From NCBI GenBank assembly GCA_018971105.1, contig JAGWVB010000009.1, positions 1 through 37,281 on the forward strand: 37,281 bases of DNA. Direction: 5' to 3'. The stretch is from Burkholderiales bacterium. GTDB lineage: Bacteria > Pseudomonadota > Gammaproteobacteria > Burkholderiales > Burkholderiaceae_C. Of the stretch, positions 28,562-37,281 are shown piece after piece (the stretch's first letter is position 1; each line of letters starts with the position of its first letter). The notes below the pieces were generated by a model. The model was not told the origin of the DNA. It searched no databases and saw only the letters and a list, made by a program, of their open reading frames with translations. Position numbers and translations under genes: made by a program.

Positions 28562-29680
28562 TCAGCGCGCGCGGCGCTTGCGCACGTCCAGCGCCAGCCG
28601 GTCGAGCAGGCCCACCGTGTCGTCCCAGGCGATGCAGGCGTCGGTGATGCTCTGGCCGTAGCGGAGCTGGGCCGGATCGTCCTTGCCGGGCGTGAACTTC
28701 TGCGCCCCGTCGTGCAGATGGCTCTCGACCATGACGCCGAAGATGCAGCGGCTGCCGCCGGCGACCTGCGCGCCGACATCGTTCATGACCTCGATCTGGC
28801 GCTGGTGCTGCTTGGAGCTGTTGGCGTGGCTGGCGTCGATCATCAGCCGGCAGGGCAGCTTGGCGGCCTCGACCTCGCGGCAGGCGGCGGCGACGCTGGC
28901 GGCGTCGTAGTTCGGCGCCTTGCCGCCGCGCAGGATCACATGGCAGTCCTTGTTGCCGCGCGTCTCGACGATCGCGACCTGGCCGTTCTTGTGCACCGAG
29001 AGGAAATGGTGCGGCCGCGCCGCGGCCTGGATGGCGTCGATGGCGATCTTGATGTTGCCGTCGGTGCCGTTCTTGAAGCCGACCGGCGCCGACAGGCCGG
29101 AGGCCAGCTCGCGGTGCACCTGGCTCTCGGTCGTGCGCGCGCCGATCGCGCCCCAGGCGATCATGTCGCCGATGTACTGCGGGCTGATGACGTCGAGGAA
29201 CTCGCTGCCGGCGGGCACGCCGAGGCGGTTGATGTCGACGAGCAGCTGGCGCGCGATGCGCAGCCCCTCGTGGATGCGGTAGCTCTCGTCGAGGTAGGGG
29301 TCGTTGATCAGCCCCTTCCAGCCCACCGTCGTGCGCGGCTTCTCGAAATACACGCGCATCACGATCTCGAGCTCGCCCTGGTGGCGCTCGCGCACCGTCT
29401 TGAGCCGGCGCGCGTATTCGAGCGCCGCCGCCGGGTCGTGGATCGAGCAGGGTCCGACGACGACGAGCAGGCGGTCGTCGCTGCCGGCCATGATCTCGCG
29501 GATGCGGCGCCGCGTGTCGGCGATCAGGGTCTCGATCGGCGTGCCGGCGATGGGGAAGAAGCGGATCAGGTGCTCGGGCGGCGGCAGCGGCGTGACGTCG
29601 CGGATGCGCTGGTCGTCGGTCTGGCTCGTCTTCTCGCTCAGGGCATACCAGCCCTCGGCGCTGGCGGGCTTGGAGTTCAT
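28562..29680 (-). CDS. aroG: 3-deoxy-7-phosphoheptulonate synthase, class I
   Basis: LLVVVGPCSIHDPAAALEYA, MRVYFEKPRTTVGWKGLINDP, IDASHANSSKQHQRQ, SITDACIAWDDT. Confidence 0.96.
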   Translation of the reverse strand: MNSKPASAEGWYALSEKTSQTDDQRIRDVTPLPPPEHLIRFFPIAGTPIETLIADTRRRIREIMAGSDDRLLVVVGPCSIHDPAAALEYARRLKTVRERHQGELEIVMRVYFEKPRTTVGWKGLINDPYLDESYRIHEGLRIARQLLVDINRLGVPAGSEFLDVISPQYIGDMIAWGAIGARTTESQVHRELASGLSAPVGFKNGTDGNIKIAIDAIQAAARPHHFLSVHKNGQVAIVETRGNKDCHVILRGGKAPNYDAASVAAACREVEAAKLPCRLMIDASHANSSKQHQRQIEVMNDVGAQVAGGSRCIFGVMVESHLHDGAQKFTPGKDDPAQLRYGQSITDACIAWDDTVGLLDRLALDVRKRRAR

Positions 29681-29710
29681 CGCGGGTCCTTTCGATGGGT
29701 TCTGATCGGC

Positions 29711-29750
29711 TGCCTGAAAAGCAAAAAACCGCCGGGGCGGCCGGCGGTTT
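29711..29750 (-). terminator. intrinsic terminator in aroG leader (attenuator)
   Basis: Minus strand AAACCGCCGG-CCGCC-CCGGCGGTTTTTTGCTTTTC: perfect 10-bp stem followed by U tract. Confidence 0.85.
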
Positions 29751-29775
29751 CGGTTTGCATGAGCGCTGTTTCGGT

Positions 29776-29868
29776 CTACGCGCCTGCCTCTCCGACCGCC
29801 GGGCGGTGCGAGAACCAGAAGCTGCCGAAAAAGTACGAGGCGCCTTGCATGGGGTCGAACTCTAGCAT
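29776..29868 (-). CDS. aromatic-amino-acid-rich attenuator leader peptide upstream of aroG (30 aa, or 24 aa from internal ATG at 29850)
   Basis: MLEFDPMQGASYFFGSFWFSHRPAVGEAGA; cluster YFFGSFWF ahead of the terminator. Confidence 0.75.
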   Translation of the reverse strand: MLEFDPMQGASYFFGSFWFSHRPAVGEAGA

Positions 29869-32800
29869 GCCGCGACGACCGCGCGGCGCGGCGCGGCGCG
29901 GCCGATCCAGTCGACGAGCGCGGCCGGCGTGAGCGGGCGCGCGTAGAGATAGCCCTGCAGCTCGTCGCAGCCGGCGGCGCGCAGCGTCTGCGCCTCGCGC
30001 TCGGATTCGACGCCCTCGGCCACCACCTTCAGCCCCAGCGTGTGGCCCAGGCCGATGATGGCGCGCGTGATCGCGAGATCGGTCGGGTTCTCGAACATCG
30101 ACCGCACGAAGGAGCGGTCGATCTTGAGGCGGTCGATCGGGAAGCGGTTCAGGTAGGCCAGGCTCGAGAAGCCGGTGCCGAAATCGTCGATCGCGAGCTC
30201 GACCCCCAGCGTCTTGATCGCGCCCAGCCGCGCCAGCGTCTGTTCGGCGCGGTCCATCAGGGTCGATTCGGTGAGTTCGAGCTCGACCGTTCCGGGCGGC
30301 AGCGCATGGCGTTCGAGCGCCGCGCGCACGGTCTGCACCAGGCCGTCGTCGCGCAGCTGCAGCGCCGAGACGTTGATCGACACCTGGGGTACCTCGATGC
30401 CGTCGGCGCGCCATTGCGCGAACTGGCGGCAGGCCTCGTCGATGACCCAGGCGCCAATCGGCACGATCAGCCGCGTCTCCTCGGCGATGGGGATGAAATG
30501 CGCGGGCGCGACCGCTCCCAGCTCGGCGCTGCGCCAGCGCAGCAGCGCCTCGACCCCGAGCAGCCGGCCGCTGGCGGCGTCGACGCGCGGCTGGTACTGC
30601 AGGCTCAGTTCCTCGCGCTCGAGGCAATGGCGCAGGTTCGATTCGACCTTGAGCCGGCGCTGCGCGCGCTCGTTGAGCTCGGGCGAATAGAAGCGCGCGT
30701 TGTCGCGTCCCTGCGCCTTGGCCTGGTACATCGCGGCGTCGGCATGGCTCATCAGCGTGTCGAGGTCTTGCGCGTCGTCGGGAAAGAGCGCGATGCCGAT
30801 CGAGCAGGTGACGTGCAGCGCCGCGCCCGCGACCTCGTGCATGGCGCGGATGCGCGGCACGAGCCGGTCGTCGACGATGGCCATCACCTCCTCGCCGTCC
30901 TCGACCCCGTCGAGCACGATGACGAACTCGTCGCCGCCGAGGCGGCACACGGTGTCGCCGGCGCGCACCGATTCCGAGAGCCGCCGCGCCACCGAGCGCA
31001 GCAGCCCGTCGCCGACATGGTGGCCGAGCGTGTCGTTGATGTTCTTGAAGCGGTCGAGGTCGATGAACAGCGCCGCCACCTTCTGCTGGCGCCGCGGCGC
31101 CCGCTGCAGCGCCAGCCGCAGCCGCTCGGTGCACAGCGACCGGTTCGGCAGCTCGGTGAGCACGTCGTGCTGGGCGAGGAAGCGGATGCGTTCCTCGTTG
31201 CGCTTGCGGTCGCTGATGTCGATCGTCGTCGCGATCGCGTGCGAGATCTCGGCCTGCTGCCCTTCGCGCACGACGCTCAGCATGAGCCAGGCCGGATACG
31301 AGCCGCCGTCGCGGCGCTGCAGCGTGATCTCGCCCTGCCAGTTGTTGCCCTGCTGCAGCGCCGGCGCGAAGACCGAGAGCAGGCCGCTCGCGCCATGCGC
31401 ATCGGCGTCGGCCAGCACGCGCTCGCCGATCAGCTCGCCGAGCTCGTAGCCGGTGCTGCGGCAGAAGGCGCGGTTGGCGGTCAGCACATGGTGGTCGGCG
31501 TCGACGATGAGGATGCCCTCGCCCGAGGCCTCGAAGACCTTGGCCCAGAGCTCGAGCCGGCGCTCCATCAGCTTCAGGTGGTTGATCGGCGTGAACGCCG
31601 TCAGCACCGCCGCCTGGCCCTGGAATTCGAGCTGGCGCGCCGAGATCACGGCCCACGAGGGTTCGTCGCCGATGCGCCAGCGGACCTCGAATTCGTCGAC
31701 CGCGTCGCGGTCGGCCAGATGCTGGAAGAAGCGCGAGCGCACCGCCGCCTCGAGCCCGCGCCCCCAGGGATCCGCGGTCGACCCGGCCAGCCAGCGCTGT
31801 GCCGGCTGGTTCGCGTGCAGCACCTGGTGGCCCGGGATCGCGGTGACCATGAGCGGGATCGGGATCGCCTCGACGAGCTGGGTCTGCGCCTGCGCCGCGC
31901 GCGCCCGCGCCGCCAGCTCCTGCTGCGCGGCGCGCTCGCGGTCGAGCTGGGCGAGCATGTCGTTGAAGCCGGCGACGAGGCGGCCGATCTCGTCGCGGCT
32001 GTCCCAATGCGCGCGCAGGCTGTGGTCGCCGCTCAGGCGCACCCGCTCGGTGATCTCGGCCAGCCGCTGCAGCGGCAGCGCGATCTGGCGCGCGACGAAG
32101 AAGACGGCCGAGAGGATGAGCGTGAGCAGCGCGCAGGCGGTGCCCAGGTGCAGCCACATGCGGTTGAAGAAGGCCTGCACGCGCGCCTCGAGCAGGCGGT
32201 CGAGTTGCAGCGACGCCGCCGTCCAGGCCTGCCCGACGCTGTCGGCGAGCGCGTCGCGCGCCGCCGTGACCGCCTGCAGCTCGGCCGGGCCGGTGCGGTC
32301 CAGCGTGTGCCGGGCGGCGAGCCTGAAACGGTCCAGCGCCGCGTCCATCGCGCGCCGCGTCGGGTCCAGCGCAAGCGCCAGCGCGGGATCGCTCGCGGCG
32401 ATGGCTTCGCCGTAGTCCGAATCCATGCCGGCGCGGCCGGTTTCGAGCCGCCCTTCGAGCAGCAGGAAGCGCGCCCTGGCGTCGTGGCCGTGGCGGTCGG
32501 CGCCGGCGTCGCCGCGCCCGACCGCTGCGGCCATGTCGGCGGCCGCCTGCAGGATCTCGGGGATGCGCAGCACGACGATCGACATCGTGTAGTAGCTGTC
32601 GAGGTCGGGGTCGAGGATCAGGTTGGACTGGTTGCCGACGCGCGTGAGCAGCGCGCGACCGCGGTCCAGCGCCTGCATCGAAGCGGCGGGGTCGGCCGGC
32701 TGCGCCTGCTGCGCCCGCAGCGCGGCGGCGAAATCGAGGCTCGCCCGGGCGCTGTCGAGCCCCTGGCCGAGCCGGTGGTCCAGCGCCGTGATCGATGCCG

Positions 32801-33023
32801 GTGCCGGGGTCGCGCGCCCCGAGGCGAGCGCCAGCAGCGTCGGCTCGAGCTCGCGCAGGTAGGCGCTGCCGGCGAGTTCCTTGCGCGCGAAATCGATCGC
32901 GATGAACTTCTCGTGCACGAGGATGCCGCTGATGTAGGCGACCGCGCTCATGTCAAGCAGGAAGATCAGCAGCAGCTTGCGACCGACGCTCAGGCGGGCG
33001 AGAAGGCGGGAAGGGAAACCCAT
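29862..33023 (-). CDS. membrane-associated GGDEF/EAL protein with HAMP and PAS domains
   Basis: HAMP-like LPLQRLAEITERVR; RLGGDEFVIVL; GVEALLRWR; IDDFGTGFSSLAYLNRFPIDRLKIDRSFV; start at MGFPSRLL chosen. Confidence 0.93.
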   Translation of the reverse strand: MGFPSRLLARLSVGRKLLLIFLLDMSAVAYISGILVHEKFIAIDFARKELAGSAYLRELEPTLLALASGRATPAPASITALDHRLGQGLDSARASLDFAAALRAQQAQPADPAASMQALDRGRALLTRVGNQSNLILDPDLDSYYTMSIVVLRIPEILQAAADMAAAVGRGDAGADRHGHDARARFLLLEGRLETGRAGMDSDYGEAIAASDPALALALDPTRRAMDAALDRFRLAARHTLDRTGPAELQAVTAARDALADSVGQAWTAASLQLDRLLEARVQAFFNRMWLHLGTACALLTLILSAVFFVARQIALPLQRLAEITERVRLSGDHSLRAHWDSRDEIGRLVAGFNDMLAQLDRERAAQQELAARARAAQAQTQLVEAIPIPLMVTAIPGHQVLHANQPAQRWLAGSTADPWGRGLEAAVRSRFFQHLADRDAVDEFEVRWRIGDEPSWAVISARQLEFQGQAAVLTAFTPINHLKLMERRLELWAKVFEASGEGILIVDADHHVLTANRAFCRSTGYELGELIGERVLADADAHGASGLLSVFAPALQQGNNWQGEITLQRRDGGSYPAWLMLSVVREGQQAEISHAIATTIDISDRKRNEERIRFLAQHDVLTELPNRSLCTERLRLALQRAPRRQQKVAALFIDLDRFKNINDTLGHHVGDGLLRSVARRLSESVRAGDTVCRLGGDEFVIVLDGVEDGEEVMAIVDDRLVPRIRAMHEVAGAALHVTCSIGIALFPDDAQDLDTLMSHADAAMYQAKAQGRDNARFYSPELNERAQRRLKVESNLRHCLEREELSLQYQPRVDAASGRLLGVEALLRWRSAELGAVAPAHFIPIAEETRLIVPIGAWVIDEACRQFAQWRADGIEVPQVSINVSALQLRDDGLVQTVRAALERHALPPGTVELELTESTLMDRAEQTLARLGAIKTLGVELAIDDFGTGFSSLAYLNRFPIDRLKIDRSFVRSMFENPTDLAITRAIIGLGHTLGLKVVAEGVESEREAQTLRAAGCDELQGYLYARPLTPAALVDWIGRAAPRRAVVAAC

Positions 33024-33205
33024 GCGGCAGTGTTCGATGCGAAACGGACAGCGATGCCGTCGGGCCCGGGGCCGACGCATCCGACTCGTGGCTATCGACT
33101 GTCGCAGGTAATACTGAAGTAGCAGGAAACGGGCCGTCCCGCATTTTGCAAAGGATTGCATGATTCACGCGGCATCCAGCCGCGCAGCGGGCGGTCTCGA
33201 GGAAA

Positions 33206-33300
33206 CGCCGGGCCGCTCCCAGGTTTCCTGGACCCCAAGGGCCACGCAGGGGCCGTTTGGGGTCCCGTGGGGCCTGACGCGTAGCGCCAGGTCTGGGGGC
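33206..33300. repeat. GC-rich intergenic palindromic repeat downstream of threonine ammonia-lyase gene
   Basis: GGACCCCAA (33230-33238)/TTGGGGTCC (33257-33265) with inner GGCC/GGCC pairing; CCAGG-TTT-CCTGG alongside. Confidence 0.5.
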
Positions 33301-33302
33301 GC

Positions 33303-34526
33303 TCAGTACGACTCGGCGGCGAATCCGGCGCCCTGCAGCGCCGCGACGACGGCCGCGACATGGGCCGGATTGCGCGTCTGCAGCACGAGCTCGACCTCGA
33401 CGTTCTGCGCCGCCAGCGTGCTGAAGGCGCGCTGGTGGTGCACTTCGTCGATGTTCGCGCCGGCCTCGGCGACGATGGTCGTGATGCGCGCCAGCACGCC
33501 CGGCGTGTCGCGCGCGCCGACGCGGATGCGCGCCAGCCGCCCGGCGCGCGCCATGCCGCGCTCGATCAGCGCCGACAGCAGCATCGGGTCGATGTTGCCG
33601 CCGCACAGCACGAGGCCGACCTTGCGTCCGGCATAGCGCGCCGGCTCCTTGAGCATCGCCGCGAGCCCGGCGGCGCCGGCGCCCTCGACCAGCGTCTTCT
33701 CGATCTCGAGCAGCATCAGCACCGCCTGCTCGATGTCGCCCTCGTCGACGAGGACGAGGTCGTCGACGAGGCGGCCGACGATCGCGCGCGTGATGCGCCC
33801 CGGCTGGCCGACGGCGATGCCCTCGGCGATGGTCCCCGTGCCCTGCGGATGCGCCGTGCCCTTGACGGCGTTGACCATGGCCGGGAAGCGCGCCGTCTGC
33901 ACGCCGACGATGCGGATGCCGGGCCGCAGCGCGCGCGCCGCGGTCGCGATGCCCGAGATCAGGCCGCCGCCGCCGACGGCGATCACGAGCGTGTCGATGC
34001 CCGGCTGCGCACGCAGCATCTCGAGGCCTATCGTGCCCTGGCCGGCGATGACGAGCGGATCGTCGAAGGGGTGGACGAAGGTCAGGCCCTGCGCCGCGGC
34101 CAGCCGCAGCGCCTCGTCGCGCGCCTCGTCGAAGGTCTCGCCGTGCAGCACGACCTCGGCCGCGAAGCCGCGCGTGCGCTCGACCTTGACCATCGGCGTC
34201 GTCACGGGCATCACGATCACCGCGCGCAGCCCCAGGCGCTGCGCATGGTGCGCGACGCCCTGGGCATGGTTGCCGGCCGACGCGGCGATGACGCCCTCGA
34301 CGGGCGCGCCCGCGGCGACCATCGCGGCCAGCTTGTTGAGCGCGCCGCGCTCCTTGAACGAAGCCGTGAACTGCAGGTTCTCGAACTTCAGGAAGACCTG
34401 GGCGCCGACGATCTCCGACAGCGTGCGGCTCTCGACGCAGGGCGTGTCGAGCACCTGGCCGGCGATGCGTTGCGCCGCCGCCTCGATGTCGGCGATGCCG
34501 ACCGCGTCGGCCGCCGCGTCGGTCAA
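33303..34526 (-). CDS. ilvA: threonine ammonia-lyase with C-terminal ACT domain
   Basis: FLKFENLQFTASFKERGALNKL, ASAGNHAQGVAHHA, VGGGGLISGIA, ACT-like TPGVLARITTIVAEAGANIDEVHH; TTG start overlaps tldD stop. Confidence 0.92.
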   Translation of the reverse strand: MTDAAADAVGIADIEAAAQRIAGQVLDTPCVESRTLSEIVGAQVFLKFENLQFTASFKERGALNKLAAMVAAGAPVEGVIAASAGNHAQGVAHHAQRLGLRAVIVMPVTTPMVKVERTRGFAAEVVLHGETFDEARDEALRLAAAQGLTFVHPFDDPLVIAGQGTIGLEMLRAQPGIDTLVIAVGGGGLISGIATAARALRPGIRIVGVQTARFPAMVNAVKGTAHPQGTGTIAEGIAVGQPGRITRAIVGRLVDDLVLVDEGDIEQAVLMLLEIEKTLVEGAGAAGLAAMLKEPARYAGRKVGLVLCGGNIDPMLLSALIERGMARAGRLARIRVGARDTPGVLARITTIVAEAGANIDEVHHQRAFSTLAAQNVEVELVLQTRNPAHVAAVVAALQGAGFAAESY

Positions 34527-35998
34527 GCGGTCCCTCCGACGGTCAGCTTCTCGATGCGCAGCGTCGGCTGGCCGACGCCCACCGGCACGCTCTGGCCCTC
34601 CTTGCCGCAGACGCCGACGCCGGTGTCGAGCTGGAGGTCGTTGCCTATCATGCTGACCCGGGTCATCGCCTCGGGGCCGTTGCCGACGATGGTCGCGCCC
34701 TTGACCGGATAGAGGATCTTGCCGTCCTCGACCCAGAAGGCCTCGCTGGCCGAGAACACGAACTTGCCGCTCGTGATGTCGACCTGGCCGCCGCCGAAAT
34801 TCGTCGCGTACAGGCCGCGCTTGATGCTGGCGACGATCTCCTCGCGCGTGCGCGTGCCGGCCAGCATGTAGGTGTTGGTCATGCGCGGCATCGGCAGGTT
34901 GGCATAGCTCTCGCGGCGGCCGTTGCCGGTCGGCGGCACGCCCATCAGGCGCGCGTTCAGGCTGTCCTGCATGTAGCCGCGCAGGATGCCGTCCTCGATC
35001 AGCACGTTGCGCTGCGTCGCATGGCCCTCGTCGTCGATGTTGAGCGAGCCGCGGCGGTCGGCGATCGTGCCGTCGTCGAGCACGGTCACGCCCTTGGCGG
35101 CGACGCGCTGGCCGATGCGGCCGCTGAACGTCGAACTGCCCTTGCGGTTGAAGTCGCCTTCCAGGCCATGGCCGACGGCCTCGTGCAGCAGCACGCCGGG
35201 CCAGCCGGGGCCGAGCACGACCGTCATCTCGCCCGCCGGTGCGGGCCGGCTCTCGAGGTTCGTCAGCGCCGCGTTGACGGCGTGGTCGACATAGCCCTCG
35301 ATCACCGCGTCCTGGAAATAGCCGAGGCCGAAGCGGCCGCCGCCGCCGCCGCTGCCGAGCTCGCGCCGCAGCTCGCCGGCGACGCTCTGCTCGGCGATCA
35401 CGGTGACGTTCAGGCGCACCAGCGGCCGCACGTCGGCGGCGCGCGTGCCGTCGGCGCGCGCGACGAGCACGACGTCGTATTCGGCGCCCAGGCTGGCCAT
35501 GACCTGGACGATGCGCGGATCCTTGGCCCGCGCCAGCTTCTCGACCTTCTCGAGCAGCGCCACCTTCTGCGCGCTGTCCAGCGTCGCGATCGGGTCGGTG
35601 GGCGCGTACAGCACGCGGCTGGGCGCGATGCGCGGCTTGCCGGGCACGCGCACGCGGCGGTTCTGGCCCGCGGCGGCGATCGTGCGCACGGTGCGCGCGG
35701 CGTCGAGCAGCGATTCGACGCTGAGGTCGTCGGAATAGGCGAAGGCGGTCTTCTCGCCGGCGACGGCGCGCACGCCCACGCCCTGGTCGATGCTGAAGCT
35801 GCCGCTCTTGACGATGCCCTCCTCCAGGCTCCAGCCCTCATGGCGCGTGGTCTGGAAATAGAGGTCGGCGTCGTCGACGCGATGCTCGCGTATCGTCGCC
35901 AGCGCCTGCGCGATCGAGGCTTCGGAGAGGCCGAAGGGTTCGATCATCAGCGCCTGCGCGATGGCCAGGCGTTCGATCGTGGGTTCGCGTTGGATCAT
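34523..35998 (-). CDS. tldD: metalloprotease TldD
   Basis: GPGWPGVLLHEAVGHGLEGDFNRKGSSTFSGRIG, TNTYMLAGTRTREEIVASI. Confidence 0.96.
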   Translation of the reverse strand: MIQREPTIERLAIAQALMIEPFGLSEASIAQALATIREHRVDDADLYFQTTRHEGWSLEEGIVKSGSFSIDQGVGVRAVAGEKTAFAYSDDLSVESLLDAARTVRTIAAAGQNRRVRVPGKPRIAPSRVLYAPTDPIATLDSAQKVALLEKVEKLARAKDPRIVQVMASLGAEYDVVLVARADGTRAADVRPLVRLNVTVIAEQSVAGELRRELGSGGGGGRFGLGYFQDAVIEGYVDHAVNAALTNLESRPAPAGEMTVVLGPGWPGVLLHEAVGHGLEGDFNRKGSSTFSGRIGQRVAAKGVTVLDDGTIADRRGSLNIDDEGHATQRNVLIEDGILRGYMQDSLNARLMGVPPTGNGRRESYANLPMPRMTNTYMLAGTRTREEIVASIKRGLYATNFGGGQVDITSGKFVFSASEAFWVEDGKILYPVKGATIVGNGPEAMTRVSMIGNDLQLDTGVGVCGKEGQSVPVGVGQPTLRIEKLTVGGTA

Positions 35999-36057
35999 CG
36001 GAATGCTCGCTGCGCCTGGGAAGCTTGGGATTGTAGGAGGCGGCCGTCATCGGCGTG

Positions 36058-36963
36058 TCACGTCGTCCGGGCGGCGCGCTCGCGCCGCGCCACCCACAGC
36101 GTCGAGCCGCTGATCACGGCGCCGCCGATCAGCGTCGATTGCGTCGGCAGCTCGGTGAACATCGCCCACGACAGCAGCGAGGACCAGAGCAGGTCGAGGA
36201 ACTTCACCGACTGCGTGGCCGAGATGTCGGCGCTGCGGAACGAGCGCGTCAGGCAGTAGTGCCCGCCGCTGCCCAGGGCGCCGCAGGCGGCGAAGCCCAG
36301 CCATTGCCAGGCGTCGGGCCAGCGCCAGACGGTGACGGCCAGCGGCAGGCTGAAGAGCGTGATCGAGATCGCCTGCCAGACGACGATGACGCCGGCGTTC
36401 TCGGTCTGCGTGAGCCGTTTCGTGAGCAGGTACGAGAGCGCGAACAGCGGCGCCGAGCCCAGCATCACGATCTGGTAATGGCCGCCGGCGCCCGAGACCT
36501 TGGGCCCGACGACGAGCATCACGCCGGCGAAGCCGACGGCGGTGGCGACCCAGCGCTCCCAGCGCATCGCCTCGTGCAGGAAGAGGTGGGCGCCGATCAT
36601 GATGAACAGCGGCGTCGTGAAGCCTATCGCCGTCGTGTCGGCGAGCGCGATATGCGGCAGCGCCGCGAACCACAGCAGCAGCCCCGCCGTGTGCACGGCG
36701 CCGCGCGTGAACTGGGCGCCGACGCTGCGCGGCCAGTACGTCGCCGCGCCGCTGCGCAGCACGAACGGCAGCATGACGAGGAAGCCGAAGCCGTAGCGCA
36801 GGAACTGCGCCTGCAGCGGGTCGAGCTCCTGCGCCAGGCCGCGCATCAGCGCATTCAGGGTGCAGAACAGCAGGCCGCTGACGGTCGACCAGAGCAGGCC
36901 GCGCGCCGTCGGCGACAGCCGCGCCAGGCGTCGGCGCAGGCGTGTGACCGCGGTCTCAGCCAT
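36058..36963 (-). CDS. EamA/DMT family transporter
   Basis: Ten-TM-like pattern; LCTLNALMRGLAQELDPLQAQFLRYGFGFL; ADTTAIGFTTPLFIMIGAHLFLHE. Confidence 0.9.
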   Translation of the reverse strand: MAETAVTRLRRRLARLSPTARGLLWSTVSGLLFCTLNALMRGLAQELDPLQAQFLRYGFGFLVMLPFVLRSGAATYWPRSVGAQFTRGAVHTAGLLLWFAALPHIALADTTAIGFTTPLFIMIGAHLFLHEAMRWERWVATAVGFAGVMLVVGPKVSGAGGHYQIVMLGSAPLFALSYLLTKRLTQTENAGVIVVWQAISITLFSLPLAVTVWRWPDAWQWLGFAACGALGSGGHYCLTRSFRSADISATQSVKFLDLLWSSLLSWAMFTELPTQSTLIGGAVISGSTLWVARRERAARTT

Positions 36964-37001
36964 GGCCGCGGCGCATCCCCGGGCGCACGCGAGGCGCCGC
37001 G

Positions 37002-37281
37002 TCAGCCACCGCCGCGCTCCTGCAGCGCGCGCTGGTAGAGCGCGTTGCGCGGTGCGCCGCTGATCTCGGCCGCCAGCGCCACCGCCTGCTTCAGCGGCAG
37101 CTCGCGCAGCAGCACGCGCAGCATGTGCAGCGTCGCGGCAGGGACTTCATCGTCGATCGGCGCGGCGGCCGGCGCGTGCAGCACGAGCACGAACTCGCCG
37201 CGCAGGCGGTTGGCGTCGGCCTCGAGCCAGCCCGGCAGCGCGGCGGCGTCCATCGTCGCCACGGTCTCGAACTGCTTCGTC
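37002..37281 (-). CDS. rsmI: 16S rRNA (cytidine(1402)-2'-O)-methyltransferase RsmI, C-terminal part (truncated by window edge)
   Basis: Reading through the edge: TKQFETVATMDAAALPGWLEADANRLRGEFVLVLHA...EISGAPRNALYQRAL. Confidence 0.85.
   Translation of the reverse strand, partial: TKQFETVATMDAAALPGWLEADANRLRGEFVLVLHAPAAAPIDDEVPAATLHMLRVLLRELPLKQAVALAAEISGAPRNALYQRALQERGGG

Noticed and set aside
30042-33122. 1026-aa plus-strand ORF opposite the GGDEF/EAL gene
   Set aside because: Antisense shadow of a conserved c-di-GMP protein.
34523-35998. TldD as a maturation protease for the exported peptide
   Set aside because: TldD/TldE act on microcin B17-type peptides, but this tldD is a widely conserved gene about 26 kb away and the C39 domain already explains leader removal.

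Overview
A GC-rich window that looks like a betaproteobacterial (Burkholderiales-like) chromosome. Most of it is core genes: mnmG-rsmG-parA/parB, argC, prkA-yeaH-spoVR, aroG, tldD, threonine ammonia-lyase and rsmI. No transposase, integrase, tRNA, rRNA or CRISPR array was recognised. The most system-like locus is about 3.8-8.3 kb: a LuxR-type regulator with no luxI in the window, a 54-aa double-glycine precursor peptide, a HlyD-type adaptor, and an ABC transporter with an intact C39 peptidase domain. Two related lux-box-like elements (CT-N12-AG) lie upstream of the luxR gene and of the peptide gene, and tandem GC hairpins separate the peptide from the exporter genes. Other well-supported signals are two parS-like sites inside mnmG and rsmG; a textbook sigma-54 promoter plus an upstream inverted repeat before prkA-yeaH-spoVR; a complete transcription attenuator upstream of aroG (aromatic-rich leader peptide MLEFDPMQGASYFFGSFWFSHRPAVGEAGA, antiterminator and terminator); and a large predicted outer-membrane HExxH protein with a barrel-like C-terminus. 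All functional statements come from reading the sequence and recalling families; no searches were run.
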